This document shows, in pieces, positions 1-8,572 of a stretch of DNA of 64,000 nucleotides. Below the pieces are notes generated by a model. That model worked only from the letters and a program-made list of their open reading frames with translations, searched no databases and was not told the origin of the DNA. This DNA is from Symbiodinium natans (Eukaryota > Sar > Dinophyceae > Suessiales > Symbiodiniaceae). The stretch spans positions 77,501 through 141,500 of the forward strand of contig CAJNDS010000155.1 of the NCBI GenBank assembly GCA_905221605.1. Reading direction: 5' to 3'. Within the stretch, counting starts at the first letter, position 1, and the number at the start of each line of letters is the position of its first letter. The position numbers and the translations under genes are program-made.

Positions 1-1
1 A

Positions 2-608
2 AAACTTAGGGATGACGTTAAGCAGCTAGCAAGGCAGCATAAAGAGGAGCAGAATGTTGCAGCGCTTCATCCTGATGAGATCAACCAGCTCCTGCTTGAG
101 TCAGCCAAGTCTTTTCAACCTCAGTCTCCCCTAACAGAAAAAGGACCAGGACGATGTTACAGCACAACCTTCATGGCAGCTGCGCACTCAACGGCAAGCG
201 GCCCTACGTAACCTCAAGCGAGAAGTCGACCCCATAAGCAAAATAGCACGCTCCGAGCACTTCAAACGAACTCAAGCATCCTTAGAATTTGCTGCCAAAA
301 ATCACTCCCAGCAGATCAAGCGAAAGCTGAAAACAAAAACGCAGCACACCCTCCGTGAAATCTCTGCGAAAGTTCGTCGCGATCCACACTCAGCATATAG
401 GTCTCTTCAACATGTCGCACCCTGGGCACCAGAGCCTAAAGTTTGTCTTCGAACTGGCACAGGACGCATACTAACAGAGTTGGAAGGCTTGGAAGAGCTG
501 AAACGACATAGTCTCTCGATCTTCTCATCGCACCCTCCTCTTGCCCGGAACCCGGGTGTTTCCTTGCCTGACCTAGACAAGACATCTCTTGCAAAGGGTA
601 TAGCCTGA
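2..608 (+). pseudogene. LINE ORF2 fragment, segment before the reverse transcriptase
   Basis: Two open stretches in different frames look like the linker between endonuclease and reverse transcriptase of a non-LTR retrotransposon. The first (2-211) starts KLRDDVKQLARQHKEEQN. The second (174-608) is basic and helical, contains ISAKVRRDPHSAYRSLQ and LEGLEELKRHSLSIF, and stops at TGA 606-608. A frameshift between about 125 and 175 separates them, so the copy is not intact. The endonuclease, if present, lies before the window. The call rests on position directly before the reverse transcriptase and on general resemblance to Symbiodinium LINE proteins as I remember them. No catalytic residue is visible here. 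Confidence 0.55.
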
Positions 609-700
609 AAGAGCGGTGCCGCAGGGCTCTGCTCCAGCTACCATCGTAGCGGAAAATTACTGTGACTACCTAAGCCAGCCAACTGCCTTTGTCCCTTCAT

Positions 701-735
701 CTCCACAGGCGAGTGAGGTCTCCTCCTGCCAGGAG
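701..735 (+). promoter_or_regulatory. Hairpin motif copy 1
   Basis: Core CGAGTGAGGTCTCCTCCTG at 710-728 can fold as GAGG-TCT-CCTC. The outer arms are CTCC-ACA-GG and CC-A-GGAG, giving six pairs with a 3x1 internal loop. It lies inside the open frame leading into the reverse transcriptase, where it would read ASEVSSC. Confidence 0.7.
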
Positions 736-773
736 TCGTCGCACAAAGCGGGCGCCGCTCCCACTAACCCCTC

Positions 774-1930
774 TATTCCTTCCTCGGCGAAATCCGCCGA
801 CTTAAGCTTCATTCCTAAACCCTCTAAACCTGCCACCAAACCGGAGAACCTGAGGCCACTAGGAACCATCAGACCGGACGGCAAAGGCTTTGCATCGGAG
901 GCGGGACGCAGACTTGATCCTCTCTTCCGACAGGCGCACTTCGCGTACATACCAGGCAGAGGCATAGCTGATGCGCAACTCCGGGTGGTAGGGCACGCAA
1001 AACGAGTTCGTTCGCTCCTCAGATCCCAAGCCCCGGATCGCTTTAACATCAAATTCTCGCAGGCCAGAAAACCTGCTCCTTCAAGGCGGTTTCACATTCT
1101 CCCTCGACCTCTCGCAGGCTTTCGATAAAACAAGTCGTGAAGCCCTACTGAGGTCTCTAACCACCTATGGGGCATCCCTTGAAGACATCGAGCTTGTAGC
1201 AGCTCTGCGCAGGGACTCAAATTATAATTTGAGGTACGGCGAAAGCCGTGACTCTGTGTCCTCCACCCGGGGGAATAAAGCCGGGCTGCAAATTAGCCCC
1301 CGCGCTCTTTTCGCTAGTCGTAAAAGAGACCTTCCGCCTTATGGTACGCCACATAGGTTTTGACCCCATTCAGCAATTCCTCACAGGATTTGCAGATGAT
1401 TTGGTCGTTCATCGAGACATTCACTGCTGAGAGGACCTCTACGAGGCACACGACATGGTTCGACTTTTGCTTGAAGCCGGTCTTGAGGTAAACTTCAGCA
1501 AATGCAGCATCATGGTCAAGCTTTCAGGCAGGCAGGCCAAGCTCGCGAAACAGACTTGTAAATCACAAGAGGTTCGGGGGGGGGGGGGGGAAAAGTCATA
1601 GTATGGAATATAGATGCCCCCAAGCAGCCACGGAGACCTATTCTCCTCTCCAAGTCGACTGATCTCGCTGCGCTTACAAATTTTCCCTCCTTCGAGCTGG
1701 TCGATTCCTTTAAGTAGCTTGGAGTCATGGTAAGCTACACCAAGTCTCACGTATGACCTGAGGCAAGAGCGTGCCTCAAAAGAGAAGCAGAAGGTGCGGA
1801 AACTCATCCACAACAAGCGCACCGCCAAGACTGCGTCCAGATTGCTAGTATGGCGAGCTGCGGTATGGTCCACAGCAACTTTTGGCCTTGAATCTGTGGG
1901 TCTAGGCACGAGTGCTCCAGTCCTGGCATG
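774..1930 (+). pseudogene. Non-LTR retrotransposon reverse transcriptase, decayed
   Basis: The motifs of a LINE reverse transcriptase appear in order but in different frames. IPKPSKPATKPENLRPLG starts at 811. AYIPGRG lies near 945. Motif A, FSLDLSQAFDK with its catalytic Asp, is at 1097-1129. The GIKPGCKLAPALF motif is at 1269-1307. The catalytic FADD box is at 1389-1400. The later region has FSKCSIMVKLSG, LGVMVSY near 1725, and a thumb-like RTAKTASRLLVWRAAVWST. The frame breaks near 1070, 1240 and 1430, and a G homopolymer at 1578-1590 interrupts it again. Residues for DNA synthesis are present, but no continuous protein can be read. Some breaks could be assembly errors at homopolymers. The protein would reverse transcribe element RNA at a nicked target. 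Confidence 0.85.
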
Positions 1931-2082
1931 CAAGGCAGGCGTGCGCAGTTACCCATAATCCAGTTCATAAGACTCGTGAGTCAACTGCCGCCTTGTTTAA
2001 ACGCACAAAGATCACCCCACCAACTCACCAGCTCCATGACCGATCAGCAACGAGACTTGCAGCACTGCGCAAACGCTTAGCT

Positions 2083-2118
2083 TCTGCCCCAACGAGTGAG
2101 GTCGCCTCCTGCTCCAGA
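2083..2118 (+). promoter_or_regulatory. Hairpin motif copy 2
   Basis: Core CGAGTGAGGTCGCCTCCTG at 2093-2111, with loop TCG instead of TCT. The outer arms are weak: TCTG and CAGA pair across an internal loop. It lies between reverse transcriptase and zinc fingers. Confidence 0.6.
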
Positions 2119-2188
2119 CCAAGCAAGCCTACCCTCGACGAAGGAGCCTGGCCTCAAGTGGACATCTTAACCGTTCCGACGACTATAA

Positions 2189-2957
2189 GTGCAGCAAACG
2201 ACCTTCTCCATTCGTTCAAGCAGCGGACGCAAGATACCAAAGATGAACTCTCCAGACATCCCTCAGTTTGCGTGCTGTGGAAGGGTCTTCAGGTCTGCTG
2301 CAGGCCTCCGCACTCACCGCGCGAAAAAGCACTCGGATCCTAAGGATTCCTACTGCTTAGCCAAGTTCAAAAACTGGCGAAACCTACAGCAGCACATCGA
2401 GCGCAGAGTCTGCAGGCAGGCGGGCATCCCAGTTCTCAAGCCAAGCTGCCTCCTGCTCCCCGCGAAGGATGTTGCAGCCCAGAGCCCGGCTGCTTCTGAG
2501 TCGCACGAGCAAACTGTCATGCAGTTGGAAGCAGCCCCTTCAATCTCTGCAATTCGCCAGAAAATTGCAGCAGCCTCAGGTCGGACCAGCCTTTCCTAAC
2601 TCTGGCCACCAGCACAGTCGGCAAGAAACTAGCAAACACATGCCTTATGTGTGGCTCATGGATTGCCTGGACGACGAAGATAGCCTTTCACTTGACGAAG
2701 AAACACAAGGAGGAGTGGGAAGCTTATAAAGCTTCCAAGTGGAACAACCCCTCTAAGTCCTACATCCTCACTAGGCGATCCGTATGCCCTGCCTGTGGAG
2801 TCATGGTGGACAGCATCCCACGACATGTGCAGCAGTGCCCAGTCATCCAACAGCTTCAGGTGTCACAGGAACATCGCCATGACCTTTCAACCCCATTAAC
2901 TCCTTCTCCCCAGCTCTCCCCTCCTTCTTCTCTCACTCAGGTCACACTCCTTCTGTA
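2189..2957 (+). pseudogene. Zinc-finger tail of the LINE ORF2
   Basis: Four cysteine/histidine clusters follow the reverse transcriptase. ACCGRVFRSAAGLRTHRAKKH (2265-2327) and SYCLAKFKNWRNLQQHIE are C2H2-like. CLMCGSWIAWTTKIAFHLTKKH (about 2640-2710) and CPACGVMVDSIPRHVQQCP (2785-2841) form a second pair in another frame. Such fingers after the reverse transcriptase are common in dinoflagellate LINEs and probably bind nucleic acid. The first pair is open from 2189 to 2599 and the second pair from 2647 to 2958. The frame change between them means a frameshift or an unseen intron. The next gene starts 3 bases after the second ORF stops. Confidence 0.7.
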
Positions 2958-2960
2958 AAG

Positions 2961-3492
2961 ATGAGCCACAGAAAGAGGCCTAGAGAAGACAGGCGCCCAC
3001 CTCAACAGCAAAGCAGCTTGCGCAGATGGTTCTCCTCTAATCAGCAGAGAGAGACCCAGGTTGAGGGTTCCATGCCTCCCGTCAGCCTCTCCGCCACTTC
3101 AACTCACTCTCTTCCTCCCTCTTCTCTCCTCTCTCTCTTCTCTTCCACAGCTCATTAACCCCCATAATCTTTGCTACGCAGTCTCTGCTCTGCAGATGCT
3201 CTTTGCTAGAAGATCGGACCCTAAGGTGGAGGACTGGGCAAACCTTAGTGGCCTAATGCAGGAGCTCACGATTGCCATGACCTCACCTATCTCTGTCGCT
3301 TCCCTGCGGTCTCTGCTTTACTGCCATCCGGACGAGAGACTAGCTAACAGACAGTGCGATGCCTACGAGTACATCATGACGCTGCTGGCTGACCACCAGG
3401 GATCACTCCAGGCTACGCCCTGGCGTCGGAATCTCAGGTCTCTTTCACTTAGGCCGGACGGCGACTTCAGGACACTATCGCTCCTTCACTAA
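2961..3492 (+). CDS. Ubiquitin-specific-protease-like (peptidase C19) protein, one intron
   Basis: The ATG at 2961 opens a basic N-terminus (MSHRKRPREDRRPPQQQSS). I read an intron at 3060-3150: donor CAG|GTTGAG, a long pyrimidine tract and acceptor CCACAG|CTC, which joins in phase (RETQ to LINPHN). The second exon has the Cys-box-like NPHNLCYAVSALQML, matching the family pattern of Asn, Cys and a downstream Leu-rich helix, and QCDAYEYIMTLL, matching the QQDAxEF segment. The region with the catalytic His is not seen before the stop at 3492, so the enzyme is short or truncated. USP-like domains sit downstream of the zinc fingers in dinoflagellate LINEs as I remember them, so this may be an element gene rather than a host gene. 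Deubiquitinating activity is inferred from two motifs only. Confidence 0.6.
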
Positions 3493-3618
3493 TCATCCCT
3501 CTACCCTCGTCGGAGATGACTTCTCATCAGGAACTTCTCCTACGGAATCGGACCTGCAGTTCGTGGAGTCGGGAGCTCAGCTGCTCCTGCTTCGTAAACA
3601 AGTCTAATCTTATGACCT

Positions 3619-3658
3619 GCAACCTGTCGAGTGAGATCTCCTCCTGACAGTTATTTGC
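3619..3658 (+). promoter_or_regulatory. Hairpin motif copy 3
   Basis: Core CGAGTGAGATCTCCTCCTG at 3628-3646 (one G-to-A change). Adjacent arms CTGT and ACAG pair, then GCAA pairs with TTGC further out. The ATG of unit D follows at 3686. Confidence 0.6.
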
Positions 3659-3685
3659 ACGCATATACACTTTCTCCGAAGCGCA

Positions 3686-4640
3686 ATGGAGCAAGCTCCT
3701 CAAGAGCTACTGGCAAATCCAGCCTTACGTAAAGCCCTTTGCAGCACTCTCCCGCAGCAGCAACTCCAATGGCAGCATCTCCAATGGCGTCGCGCAACGT
3801 AACTTACGCACCCCCTCAAGGCCGCGACGATCCAGGCCCAGATCTGGGGCACGACGACAATCAGCTCAGCCACCGAGGATAAACCCGAAGTTTAAGACGG
3901 CGCTCCGAAAGCCCTCTTCTACACCCTGGGAAGACATCATCTCCAGCATCATTCTGGCCATCCGGAACCACGAGGATGAACTCTCAGCTCTATGCTACCA
4001 CCATGGTTGGATCTTCTACGCGACCGTCAACCAGCCAACCAGCATCGTGTCTTCGCGAACCTGAATACAGCAGAAGTGGCGTCAGGATCGCACCGAGGAG
4101 ACCCCTGAGCTGCCAGTGCGTCTGGTCCTCTTTTGCTGGGCTGTTGCGCGAGCTGAACGCCAGGTTGGAAGCCTTCGACTACAAGTCCCTTGAGGGTGAG
4201 ACCGCCGGCACGGAGCTCATTACCCTGGCGACCTCACAGGTGCGTGCGCGAGGACGGCGTCACACGAACGAGAATCCGGATTACTACTGGCTGGGACGCT
4301 TAGGCCAAGAAGACGGTTGTGGACACCAAACGTCCGTCCTCCGATCTCTCCCCAGGTGGTCTCAACCTATCTCGCAGCACTTCTCAAGCTTGACCAGGAT
4401 CAGCTGGTAAAGTTCAGGCCATCCCGACCACTGCGAACCGACATGCCAGATGACCGTCCAGTCGTGGCCTCTCTCCTCGAGATCGCTGTCACGATCAGTG
4501 ACGACCATGAGGCCACGCATGCCCTACATTCTGGCAAACTCGGCGGTCTGGCATCTAGTGGGAGCCACCATGCGCAGAGAGGGGCTTCGCAGATCCCCGA
4601 ACTCGCCCCCAGGATGACTGATAGCAGCTCACTCCCCTAA
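3686..4640 (+). pseudogene. Hypothetical protein unit D, frames broken
   Basis: A start codon at 3686 (MEQAPQELLANPALRKALC) lies 40 bases after hairpin 3. Coding-like sequence follows in several frames. One stretch near 3935-4050 reads ILAIRNHEDELSALCYHHGW. The last stretch (4317-4640) reads DQDQLVKFRPSRPLRTDMP and LLEIAVTISDDHEATHALHS. I do not know its function. From memory it resembles a recurring family of hypothetical proteins in Symbiodinium gene models, with conserved segments for helical, Trp/Leu-rich folds; this is unverified. At least three frame changes are needed, so it is a pseudogene or has introns I could not place. Two hairpins (4 and 5) follow directly. Confidence 0.4.
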
Positions 4641-4673
4641 ACTCGTGTACGAGGTCGCCTCCTTGGAGACTTT
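4639..4673 (+). promoter_or_regulatory. Hairpin motif copy 4 (short core)
   Basis: Core variant CGAGGTCGCCTCC at 4650-4662, lacking the AGTG part. Outer arms AAACTC and GAG-AC-TTT pair with a bulge. It starts just after the end of unit D. Confidence 0.45.
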
Positions 4674-4697
4674 CTCCTCCAAGTGCCTACGACTCTC

Positions 4698-4730
4698 TAA
4701 GCTCGCGTTCGAGGTCGCCTCCTGAGCTTA
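4698..4730 (+). promoter_or_regulatory. Hairpin motif copy 5 (short core)
   Basis: Core variant CGAGGTCGCCTCCT around GAGG-TCG-CCTC (4711-4721). The outer arms TAAGCTC (4698-4704) and GAGCTTA (4724-4730) are perfectly complementary over 7 bp and differ from every other copy. It lies 59 bases after copy 4. Confidence 0.7.
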
Positions 4731-5002
4731 GCGGAAACTATTTCAGTTCTCCTACATAGGCGCTCAAGACTCTCCATGTCAGCGCATTTTAACTTTATCA
4801 CCGATTGTCAGAGCCAGAGACGATTGCGCAAAAAAGTCAACCCCAAAACCTTATCTTACACATGTCCCCTAGCCAAGCACCAACGGCACACGTAACTGAG
4901 GCCCTCATCACCTTCAACAAGGTGCGCTGATGCTGCACGCTACCACTGGCCTAGTTTACACTTTCAGCCACTGCTCCATCCTCTAGCCAGCACTTACAAA
5001 GC

Positions 5003-5341
5003 TTGCTCCGAAGCCAGTTGCTCAAGTTGCATACTCACGGCCCCTTCCTTGAGATGACGACCACTCCAGAGGGAACCATGCTGGCCATTGAAAACACCTC
5101 GGGCTACACCTACACCGGCATCTCGCAGGCCTCGACTACGCAGGCACTTGCCAAGGTGCTGGCTGTGACCAATGCCGCAGTGTTTCTTGCATTTGACGCA
5201 AGCAGGGTCACATCTGGCACACATGCTTCGCCTGCCGTGACACCTGGGCGATCAACAACTCTCGCTCCAGGTACCGGTAGCTTCAGAGCACTGCAAGTGC
5301 AGCTGCAGCTGATTTTCTTCCCTTGCAGCCCCAGCGAGTGA
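5003..5341 (+). CDS. Hypothetical protein ending inside hairpin 6
   Basis: An open frame of up to 112 codons with no recognised domain. The start is not fixed: the first codon listed is TTG, and internal ATGs occur (for example at 5054). The middle part is Thr/Ala-rich (ISQASTTQALAKVLAVTN) and could be a folded segment. The end is low-complexity. The TGA stop at 5339-5341 is the TGA within the hairpin core. The sequence before the hairpin has a pyrimidine tract and CAG (TTCTTCCCTTGCAG), so a splice acceptor there would move the real reading frame. It could be the C-terminal exon of a larger product. Confidence 0.3.
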   Translation: MLRSQLLKLHTHGPFLEMTTTPEGTMLAIENTSGYTYTGISQASTTQALAKVLAVTNAAVFLAFDASRVTSGTHASPAVTPGRSTTLAPGTGSFRALQVQLQLIFFPCSPSE

Positions 5342-5357
5342 GGTCTCCTCCTGCTGG
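5331..5357 (+). promoter_or_regulatory. Hairpin motif copy 6
   Basis: Core CGAGTGAGGTCTCCTCCTG at 5335-5353. Adjacent arms CCAG and CTGG pair perfectly. The TGA at 5339-5341 ends the preceding ORF. Confidence 0.7.
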
Positions 5358-5544
5358 ATGACAGACCGCATAAGCACGCATGTACTTGGAAGCCAGTGCC
5401 ATGATGCGATAGGTCACAGCGGGGGGAGCCCAGAGCTCAGATTACAGGTGCAGGTCGAATTTATCCAGCGCCAGACAGTTGACCCTGAAGGCTTTGCACA
5501 TGCCTGTAATTTCTAGGCTCAATGACAGGTCCTAGCAGGCAGCC

Positions 5545-6112
5545 ATGCCGCCTCGTAAGAGACCCTCCAATGCCTCCAGCTTCCTGGATTTCGACCTGGC
5601 CTCCAACATTGTACAGAAGCGGACAGACTCCTTCCTGCTAGCATGATGGCTCGGCAATCTTGCCGCCCTATCTCCTCACATAGACAAGCCTACAGAGAAA
5701 ACAAAAGGCTCGAGGAAGCAGGTATCAAAAAACCTGCGGAAGATCTTGCCACCTCCCGGTTAGTGAAGTGTACAAGCGCCTGACTGCACTCTCCTTGATG
5801 TCCGTGGACTCAGAGTCTGCCCTCTCAAGCGCGAGGTCGCCTCCGAGGGGAGGGGGCAGACGTCGAAATCTTCACACAGCTCGGAGGACATCTCCCAAGC
5901 AGGCGCTAATCAGGGCAAGCAGCAATGCACGGAGGCCTCCTCGGCTACCTCCTCCTTCTTCACGCACCAGCAGCACACGCCTCAGCCTTATGAGGGGGCA
6001 GGCGTTGGGAGAAAGAAAGAGTTCAAGCAGGAGTTCAAGCAAGAGGAACCCCAACCGGGAGTCAAAGAAGCAACGCTCCTCTCCCTATGAGGGAAAAAGG
6101 GGACAGGGGTAG
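5545..6112 (+). other. Short ORF start plus Ser/Arg-rich low-complexity stretch
   Basis: An ATG at 5545 opens a 33-codon frame (MPPRKRPSNASSFLDFDL) that stops at 5644-5646. Its basic start resembles the start of the USP-like gene at 2961. Downstream, 5768-6112 is open but rich in Ser, Arg and Pro, with an internal CTC/GAG bias, and looks non-globular. Hairpin 7 lies inside it. I cannot tell whether the two pieces are exons of one gene, the N-terminal part of the phosphatase-like unit that follows, or relics. Confidence 0.3.
5821..5853 (+). promoter_or_regulatory. Hairpin motif copy 7 (degenerate)
   Basis: Core variant GCGAGGTCGCCTCCG at 5831-5845. The GAGG-TCG-CCTC tip is intact; CCTCTC and the following GAGGGG-rich sequence pair loosely. 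It lies in low-complexity sequence, so this is a weak member. Confidence 0.35.
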
Positions 6113-6383
6113 GGCAAAGAGAGAACATGCGATATCAGCCACCAGCACCTCCTCCTCCTCCTCCTCCTCCTCCACCGACGAGAACTTCCAACCAGGCGCG
6201 GGCAACCAGAAGATCCCTCGCAGACGGAGATGAAGGTGAGCCATCTCAAGGTTGTCAATTTAACGGGAGCTCCGCCGCTGCCTGCCGAGTATCAGGGATA
6301 CAAACTGCAGAAAGCAGTAGTGGCCCTCCCTCCTACGGTCGTCGCAACATGGGTGGGATCCAAGAAAAAGCAGGAAAGGGAAG

Positions 6384-7362
6384 ATGGTCATCCACTCCTT
6401 CCCGTACAGCTGGCCGGGAGAATTCCCGCTTGAGCTAGAGGTCATCGTCACAGTCGAGAAGGAACACTCGGACCCTGTCGAGATGAAATTGAACTTGATC
6501 CGCGCCCCGAACATGAAGGGAGTTACCAGAGCCGTATACAACATCAAAGGAGGCGAGTACTTCTCTGTCTTCAAGCTTGCAGTCATGGCACCACAGGAAA
6601 CGTTCCGAGAGGGTGCACAAGATGGCTCATGAGGCGGAACTGGCTCTTGCCAGAACTTTCCCAGAAATAGTCCCCTCCATGGGCAACTTATTTGCTGTTC
6701 AGCTGAGGGTAGCCTCTGCGGTCAATCCCCTTGACCTACCAAAGCATTGGCCCACCGAAGTTTCTCCTCTACCAGCAGGCCTACGGCATCATGGTGGAGA
6801 AAGTCCAGCCTCTGGACAATCTCCCTCGTCACCTACAACCAAATGTGGACGAGTGCTACCTCCTCATCGTGCTTGTGCTGAAGGCGGCCTTGTTGGGATA
6901 CGATGTTCGGGACTGTGGCTGGGCTAACCCAGGCAGAAGAGTCCATCCGGACACAAGAACGGACTACCCTTTCCTCGCGGTGTTAGACGCGTCGGCCTAG
7001 CAGACTTGGCCCGCGAGTGGATTAAGATGATGGACGATCTCCAGGCACAAGAATGCCGTGTCACCAGACCAGTGGTAATTCTGTTCCATTGCCTCGCGGG
7101 GGTAAGCCGGTCAGCCCCGGCCCTGTGCGCATACCTCATCGTTCGCGACCACCTCACTGCACAGCAGGCCATCGCCATACTGCTCTCGGCACGACCGGGC
7201 CAGAAATATTGGGAGGGCCGAGATCAATTCCCGCTAGCGCTTCATTGGCTCTCACGAGAATGCAAAAAGTCCATTATGGGCTTTCTATGTGCAGCGTGTG
7301 GGGACTCCTTCCTAGACCAGTCTAACGATCCTGATGGACAGATGGACGAATCTGAAGAGTGA
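6384..7362 (+). pseudogene. Dual-specificity-phosphatase-like unit, frames broken
   Basis: Coding-like sequence runs through three frames: LELEVIVTVEKEHSDPVEMK (about 6430), MGNLFAVQLRVASAVNPLDL (about 6680), QPNVDECYLLIVLVLKAALL (about 6838), then a last frame from about 6928. That frame contains VVILFHCLAGVSRSAPALCA; the segment HCLAGVSRS at 7087-7113 matches the HCxxGxSRS phosphate-binding loop of dual-specificity phosphatases, with catalytic Cys and Arg present. The helix after it (HLTAQQAIAILLSARP) fits the family. The C-terminus is acidic and ends at TGA 7360-7362 inside hairpin 8. Upstream, the general-acid Asp is not identifiable. A phosphatase or nucleotide-binding role is inferred from one motif. 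The frame changes could be introns, indels or assembly errors. Confidence 0.55.
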
Positions 7363-7380
7363 GGTCACCCCCTATCAGAT
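7350..7380 (+). promoter_or_regulatory. Hairpin motif copy 8
   Basis: Core variant AGAGTGAGGTCACCCCCTA at 7356-7374. The tip is altered, but the outer arms ATCTGA and TCAGAT are a perfect 6-bp inverted repeat unique to this copy. TGA 7360-7362 ends the phosphatase-like unit. Confidence 0.65.
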
Positions 7381-7526
7381 CAAAGCCAAAACGGCTTTCG
7401 CTGCTTCTTGTTAAAACGAAGTTGCACACACAGGAGTGCGTGTACAGCCCTAATTCCTTTTCTCCCTTTTTAACTCTTACCGGGATAAAAAGGCAGATCT
7501 GAAAAAAGCTTACACGCACAGTTGAT

Positions 7527-7733
7527 GTGGAAAAGCGAACACATGAGCCCTCGCACATCTTTCACGCCGATGCCAGCTCTCAGGCTTACATCAGCATCAT
7601 CTCGACCAGTATTGCCTGGAAGGCGGCCTCTGCCTCACAAGCTGCACTTCACCTGCTGATCTTCAAGCAAAAAGCGTTGATCCATACTGCCGCAGCTTTT
7701 CAGCTTCCTAGCACTGGCCCCACAGACGAGTGA
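7527..7733 (+). CDS. Small hypothetical ORF ending inside hairpin 9
   Basis: An open frame of at most 68 codons with no recognised domain, rich in Ala, Ser and His. The start is uncertain: no ATG is convincing and no translation context helps. Its TGA (7731-7733) lies within the hairpin 9 core, only 14 bases before the ATG of the next ORF, in another frame. It may be a terminal exon or a non-coding spacer that happens to be open. I list it for its place in the hairpin-delimited series. Confidence 0.25.
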   Translation: MEKRTHEPSHIFHADASSQAYISIISTSIAWKAASASQAALHLLIFKQKALIHTAAAFQLPSTGPTDE

Positions 7734-7751
7734 GGTCTCCTCCTGTCATGT
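7722..7751 (+). promoter_or_regulatory. Hairpin motif copy 9, holds a stop and a start codon
   Basis: Core CGAGTGAGGTCTCCTCCTG at 7727-7745. Arms ACAGA and TC-A-TGT pair with one bulged base. TGA 7731-7733 ends the upstream ORF and the ATG at 7748-7750 starts the next one. Confidence 0.7.
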
Positions 7752-8176
7752 CTTCCTCCAGGCGAAACAACTCGGCGCCATCACGCTCTTCTGATGCTTC
7801 AGAACGCAAAAGTCATAGGCACACATCCTCAGGGGGGCCTCCTCCAAATCTGCAGGCCCTCCCCCGCCTGTGCCTGCAAATCAGCCGGCAACTCCACTGG
7901 ACTCTCTGGGACTTTCCCGAATCTGGATCTCCGACCCCGATCCCGGGCTCGGCGCCCACACGACCCTCCTCTTCAAGCGGAGCATCCAACTCAGAGCGTC
8001 AGGGCCATCCAACACTCCTCAATGGTGTCCACATGGATCATAAGACCAGGCCCTCTGGTCTCCCTTGTGCCGAATCCTTTTCAACCGTGGAGGCCACCGC
8101 CGACGACCTCAGGGCTCGATTCGGCTCGATGTGGTTGGACGCCCAGTGCCTCCGGGCACAGTGCAAAATTGGCTGA
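7748..8176 (+). CDS. Hypothetical Ser/Pro-rich protein starting within hairpin 9
   Basis: The ATG at 7748-7750 lies in the right arm of hairpin 9, and the frame is open to 8176 (142 codons from this ATG). The N-terminus is Ser/Arg-rich (MSSSRRNNSAPSRSSDASER), followed by a Pro/Ser-rich middle. No domain is recognised. A second open frame covers the same bases, so real coding is not proven. The basic, Ser-rich start resembles other starts in this chain (2961, 5545). About 350 bases after its stop hold no gene that I can support, then hairpin 10 follows. Confidence 0.35.
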   Translation: MSSSRRNNSAPSRSSDASERKSHRHTSSGGPPPNLQALPRLCLQISRQLHWTLWDFPESGSPTPIPGSAPTRPSSSSGASNSERQGHPTLLNGVHMDHKTRPSGLPCAESFSTVEATADDLRARFGSMWLDAQCLRAQCKIG

Positions 8177-8516
8177 TCACTGAGAGGCCCATGGTCCCGC
8201 GCCAGGGCACGTCTCCTCCTGCATCCCCTTACCAAACCTCGCCCAGTATTGCCTGGATCACTCTGACTAAGCTTATGTCAGCTCTCCATTGTTGATCAAA
8301 GAAGCTGCTCGCAGCAAGAGGAAAATTTGCCTGCTTTCCGGAACAGCCCAGCAGAGAGCGAGCTTTCATCATTTTGCTCAAAGTCCGAGTTTTTGCCTCA
8401 CTTAGGCAGCCCGAGCTTAACCTGACAAAGGCTGCGCCCGCCTCAGTGCCCTAGGGAGGCATCCCAGTTCAAAGCAACTCATGTTTGCCCATTACTGCAT
8501 CTCTAAACTGGCTCAA

Positions 8517-8547
8517 GTACAGCGAGTGAGGTCTCTTCCTGCTACAC
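8517..8547 (+). promoter_or_regulatory. Hairpin motif copy 10
   Basis: Core CGAGTGAGGTCTCTTCCTG at 8523-8541 (one C-to-T change, which would leave a G-T pair in the tip). Arms GTACAG and CTACAC pair at four of six positions. The ATG of unit C is at 8573. Confidence 0.6.
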
Positions 8548-8572
8548 CGAGGTCTTGCACCATCATCTCGTC

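Noticed and set aside
8505-8520. Spliced-leader remnant (TGGCTCAAG before hairpin 10)
   Set aside because: Only nine bases match, and a similar GGCTCAAG occurs in coding sequence at 12434. Chance is sufficient.
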